A DNA stretch of 64,000 nucleotides, taken from Tildeniella nuda ZEHNDER 1965/U140 (lineage in GTDB: Bacteria; Cyanobacteriota; Cyanobacteriia; Leptolyngbyales; Leptolyngbyaceae). Positions 61,130-64,000 of this stretch are shown here, in pieces. Both the position numbers and the translations under genes were made by a program. The stretch spans positions 496,001-560,000 of the forward strand of contig JAHHIG010000002.1 of assembly GCA_019358895.1 (NCBI GenBank), in the 5' to 3' direction. Below the pieces are notes generated by a model. The model was not told the DNA's origin and searched no databases. It saw nothing but the letters and a program-made list of their open reading frames with translations. Every line of letters starts with the position of its first letter. Within the stretch, counting starts at the first letter, position 1.

Positions 61130-61627
61130 TTATTCCTGAGATTTCAGGACAGGCGGATTGGGTTCATCTGTCCAATAATCTGTGCTCTCGAATTTACCAA
61201 CTTTGCCGATCGAACGTAATAGCCATTTATCCGAATCGGGATAGTAACAAGCCTCATGCGACAGGTTCTCACCCATCATCAAAATATCTACGGGTACATC
61301 GGTGTGATTGTAGAACTGATGAGCGATTCGCTCGTTGCGTGGGAATGAAATTGCATCCCCTTCGGTTACTTCAATCGTTCTGTCACCATACCGAAGCGTC
61401 GCTTTGCCTTTGAGAATCAGGCAAAACTCGTCTTCGTGAACATGGTAATGAAAAGGGCAAGAGAGCGATTTAGGGCGCAGTCGCTCAACTCTCACGCCGA
61501 TGTGACCTTGTTTGCGATCCATTGCCGGGGAAGATAACCGCTTTGACCAACCTGTGTAATGTTCTGAGTAATGCTCTTCCTGCCAGTCCAGATCGTTCAT
61601 GTTGATGATGTTGGGAATGTCGGACAT
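61130..61627 (-). CDS. Cupin-domain protein
   Basis: A 165-residue cupin: LSCPFHYHVHEDEFCLILKGKATLRYGDRTIEVTEGDAISFPRNERIAHQFYNHTDVPVDILMMGE has both metal motifs. The C-terminal YYPDSDKWLLRSIGKVGKFESTDYWTDEPNPP tail is typical of a widespread small-cupin group of unknown function. CAGGAG precedes the ATG. Followed by about 90 bp and a VOC gene on the same strand. Confidence 0.9.
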   Translation of the reverse strand: MSDIPNIINMNDLDWQEEHYSEHYTGWSKRLSSPAMDRKQGHIGVRVERLRPKSLSCPFHYHVHEDEFCLILKGKATLRYGDRTIEVTEGDAISFPRNERIAHQFYNHTDVPVDILMMGENLSHEACYYPDSDKWLLRSIGKVGKFESTDYWTDEPNPPVLKSQE

Positions 61628-61717
61628 ACAAGCTCCTGTTTAATTGGGGATTGATGGTTCGATCGACAGCAGATTAACATTAGTGACTGATCACCAACGA
61701 CTCTTTTGCCTTGTCCT

Positions 61718-62140
61718 TTAGTGCTGTTGTGCTAAAAAGTCTGCTTCCCGCTTCACTAATTCCTGGGTAGCGATATACCAGTGATTTCCAACCGGATCTT
61801 TTACAGCAGCACCACGCTCTCCGTAATCCATATCGGTTGGTTCTTGCAGTGAGGTTGCGCCTGCTTGAAGGGAGCGCTCATAAACCGCATCCGTGTCGCT
61901 CACATACAGATGAATTGCTCCGGGCATCGGTGTCCATTCTCTTCTTGCCTCAGCCAGTTCCACCATCGAGTCACCAATCCTTACAGCGGCATGTCTGATC
62001 GTGCCATCGGGTTGCTTGATGCAAAGAACTTCCTCAGCATCAAATGCCGCTTTGACAAACTCAAGCAGTTGATTTGCTCCTTGGACGGTCAGATAAGGCG
62101 TGACAGTATGAAACCCATCTGGAATGAAGTTGTTTACCAT
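61718..62140 (-). CDS. VOC family protein (PhnB/YdcE-like)
   Basis: A 140-residue VOC domain: HTVTPYLTVQGANQLLEFVKAAFDAEEV, RHAAVRIGDSMVELAEARREW, IHLYVSDTDAVYERSLQAGATSLQEPTDMDYGERGAAVKDPVGNHWYIAT. This is the PhnB-like subgroup with no proven activity. Upstream are 48 bp to the next VOC gene; the two are likely co-transcribed. Confidence 0.9.
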   Translation of the reverse strand: MVNNFIPDGFHTVTPYLTVQGANQLLEFVKAAFDAEEVLCIKQPDGTIRHAAVRIGDSMVELAEARREWTPMPGAIHLYVSDTDAVYERSLQAGATSLQEPTDMDYGERGAAVKDPVGNHWYIATQELVKREADFLAQQH

Positions 62141-62188
62141 TGGTAATTCCTCTTTTACAGAATGATATAAACTCGTGGATCGTTCAGC

Positions 62189-62617
62189 TTATTCAGACCT
62201 GCTTTGATTCAGTGTTTGTTCAAGCTGTTCATCCCAAAAAGCAGCTTCTACTTTGTGTCCGTCTGGATCACGAACAAAGCAACCGTAGTATGGCTCACTG
62301 TAGTCGAGTCTGCCACCCGGCGCACCTTCGTCTTTGCCCCCTGCTGCTAGTGCGGCTTCGTAGAAGGCATGGACGGCTTCTTTCGTGGGAGCAATAAAGC
62401 CGATGTGCGTGCCATTGCCCACCGTTGCAGGCTGTCCATTGAAGGGGGTTCCTACCCAAAATTCGGGGTACTGTTTGCCATACGCGATCCCATATGGATG
62501 TTCTCTCAGTCGCTTGCAGCCTAATGTAGGTAAGACCTGATCGTAGAACGCGATCGCGCGTTTAAAATCGTTGGTGCCGATCGAAACATGCGAAAGAATG
62601 CTGGGATTGTCGTCCAT
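62189..62617 (-). CDS. VOC family protein
   Basis: A 142-residue glyoxalase-fold protein: ILSHVSIGTNDFKRAIAFYDQVLPTLGCKRL, GTHIGFIAPTKEAVHAFYEAALAAGGKDEGAPGGRLDYSEPYYGCFVRDPDGHKVEAAFWD. Metal-ligand positions (H, H/E) are conserved. AAGGAG before ATG 62617 rules out the earlier in-frame ATG at 62635. First of the run VOC, VOC, cupin. Confidence 0.9.
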   Translation of the reverse strand: MDDNPSILSHVSIGTNDFKRAIAFYDQVLPTLGCKRLREHPYGIAYGKQYPEFWVGTPFNGQPATVGNGTHIGFIAPTKEAVHAFYEAALAAGGKDEGAPGGRLDYSEPYYGCFVRDPDGHKVEAAFWDEQLEQTLNQSRSE

Positions 62618-62779
62618 ATCTGAATTCTCCTTCATTGGAAACTGAGTCGATCAGAGGTTTGGAGCGGTACTGTGATGCGTCTGCTGAAAGTCTGATGAAA
62701 CGATTGTATTCTAGCAGTGCAATTGTACTAAGCTAGCCTGGTTTCTTTTGCTTTTTGTTAAGTTGCAACTTTGTCACTG

Positions 62780-63058
62780 TCAGAAAATGTATTCCATTTC
62801 TTGTTCTACGGCATCCGGTTTGGCAGGAAAGATAGCCGTATTTCCGGTGCCATTAAAACGGCAATGACGATAGAACTGAGCAGCATTCACGTTTTCACGG
62901 TTTACCCACAACCGTACCTTGGAGGCATGAGCCTGCTTTGCCCAAAGAATGACATGCTCAACTAAGGCTTTTCCTAATCCTTGGAATCTCGCTTCAGGCG
63001 CAACCCACATCGCACAAAGATTGACAATATCTTGCTTTGTCTTGTCGCCGTCGCGCAC
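62780..63058 (-). pseudogene. GNAT acetyltransferase, C-terminal half
   Basis: DIVNLCAMWVAPEARFQGLGKALVEHVILWAKQAH and VRLWVNRENVNAAQFYRHCRF are the acetyl-CoA loop and C-terminal strands of a GNAT protein. The N-terminal half is missing: the frame meets the truncated aaRS-like gene at about 63050. Confidence 0.75.
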
Positions 63059-63455
63059 ACTCTAATGCCAAAACATTCGTGGAATCTGAGCAAACCTCGC
63101 TGTTGCGAATCGTAGTTACAGTCTGATTCTGATCTAGGGGAGCGACGATCGAGGTTGTGCCAAACGGACAAACCGGAGACAGTTCTACGGGTTCAAACGA
63201 GGGCGGCAATACCGAGTAAGCCAACTGGTCAAATTCCAGCAGTTGTCTAGGACTAATGGCAGCAGGCTGTACCAGGCGATTTTGTTCGTATTGCTGAAGC
63301 AAATGTTGAGGTGTTAGCGATCGCACTCTGGCTCGGTAGATTTCTAGCAACAGAGATTGTAAGTCCGACTGATTTAGTCGTTCACTAAGGACTTCTAACA
63401 ATTCAGGGACTTGTGCCTGATTTAAGATGCGTTTAATCAGTTTCTCGTTGATCAT
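63010..63455 (-). pseudogene. Class II aaRS-like family protein, truncated
   Basis: MINEKLIKRILNQAQVPELL, LLEIYRARVR, ELSPVCPFGTTSIVAPLDQN and NSEVCSDSTNVLALECARRR match the first ~140 residues of a ~320-residue protein family whose fold resembles class II aminoacyl-tRNA synthetase-like proteins. The rest is replaced by the GNAT fragment in another frame. It overlaps the end of the upstream SnoaL gene by 23 bp. Confidence 0.65.
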
Positions 63456-63927
63456 CTCTAATTTCCATGCGCTTGATTAAACCATGCTCGAATGGCACTG
63501 ACGTAACGCACCGAGCCGCCCCCCAACTCCCAAATCTGGGGGAGCTAGAATTTCAAAGTCCCCCAGATTTAGGGGATTTAGGGTCCGAATTTCCTTATGT
63601 CAGTGCCATTCAACTATGCTCGATCGCATACAGATGTTGAACTATTTGATTCACAATCACATTGCCGTCCAAATCACGCACCACTTGATGAAGATTCATC
63701 ACCGTTTGTCCGGTCTCATTGATTGTGAAGCATTGTGGTTCAACGTGCGGATCAATTAAACACCACTGGCGGCTCCAGTAATCGCGGACTTCATTATGCC
63801 CATGCACATACCCACCTTCCATGCCATTTGACCAGGCAACATCCGGATGCAGAATAGCTAGAACAGCGTCAATATCACGCGCATTAAAAGCTTGATATGC
63901 CTTGCGAAGCAAAGCTTCATTCATCAC
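63433..63927 (-). pseudogene. SnoaL-like gene interrupted by a MITE
   Basis: The 5' part (63927-63610) reads ALLRKAYQAFNARDIDAVLAILHPDVAWSNGMEGG, VHGHNEVRDYWSRQW and VMNLHQVVRDLDGNVIVNQIVQHLYAIEHS, then stops where the MITE begins. After the MITE the frame resumes as EHGLIKRMEIRDD and ends at 63433. Removing the MITE and one flank copy restores the usual IExGLIxRMEI ending of SnoaL-like proteins. The truncated 105-residue product lacks only the last strand, so partial function is possible. Confidence 0.85.
63491..63610. mobile_element. MITE, 120 bp, inside a SnoaL gene
   Basis: 16-bp terminal inverted repeats AATGGCACTGACGTAA (63491-63506) and its inverse at 63595-63610 (one mismatch). The interior has only hairpin-forming CCCCCAGATTT / AAATCTGGGGG arms. 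Adjacent 12-bp flanks AAACCATGCTCG (63479-63490) and CAACTATGCTCG (63611-63622) match at 10 positions, an aged target duplication. Confidence 0.8.
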
Positions 63928-64000
63928 AGCCTACCTCTTGCGTCACTCGCTGAGAATCTGGCTCTCTTTTGATTGATCCATTTTAGGATTGCACCCCTTG

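Overview
The window reads as the chromosome of a filamentous, Leptolyngbya-like cyanobacterium. The evidence is the many HIP1-type GCGATCGC octamers, a cyanobacterial-type Amt transporter with a long N-terminal extension, a cyanobacterial glutamate-cysteine ligase, a CYP110-like P450, a ScyD/ScyE-type propeller, and one very large Ser/Thr kinase / AAA / GAF / PAS / histidine kinase polypeptide. No rRNA, CRISPR array or complete prophage is visible.

Layout. (1) 1-7.7 kb is a conserved core stretch: the start of a probable GDSL hydrolase, amt, gshA-type ligase, trmL, a LysM/M23 envelope peptidase with a clear terminator, and a tRNA-Met. (2) 7.7-11.5 kb is disturbed: palindromic repeats, two unknown divergent genes, a dead ISAs1-type insertion sequence and a secreted-protein gene cut by it. 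(3) 11.5-38.9 kb is a dense accessory island, mostly on the minus strand, of small detoxification and redox genes: GST, AAC(6')-like acetyltransferase, four NmrA/SDR reductases, VOC, cupin, RidA and SnoaL/NTF2 proteins, a TrxR-like flavoprotein, an intradiol dioxygenase, a P450, a metallo-hydrolase, a ScyD-like propeller, a PstS-like lipoprotein and a berberine-bridge oxidase, with two AraC-type regulators and many gene fragments. (4) 39.2-46.5 kb is a translationally coupled two-component pair. (5) 46.6-50.0 kb is decay: an IS630 remnant, a helicase-tail pseudogene, hairpin repeats and a broken hydrolase. (6) 50-64 kb is a second accessory stretch: alpha/beta hydrolase with a divergent XRE regulator, TetR, a ClpP paralogue and a ClpP-like pseudoenzyme, two ArsR-SRPBCC modules with palindromic operators, GST, cupin and VOC genes, and remnants of DUF1772, GNAT, class D beta-lactamase, CYTH and SnoaL genes.

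The most interesting signal is regulatory. Four promoters between 21.9 and 34.1 kb share one architecture on the minus strand: an 11-bp half-site TAAGAATYTGA (duplicated at exactly 21-bp period in three of them), then 23-24 bp, then a -10-like hexamer. They precede small cupin or SnoaL-fold genes that lead reductase/hydrolase operons, so the island looks like a locally co-regulated stress regulon. One of these promoters has been split by a 202-bp MITE with 9-bp target duplications; removing the MITE on paper restores the 24-bp spacing, which supports both the MITE and the promoter model. A second, different MITE interrupts a SnoaL gene near the right end of the window.

Function calls are family assignments by reading motifs in the translations; substrates are unknown for most accessory enzymes, and no database search was run.
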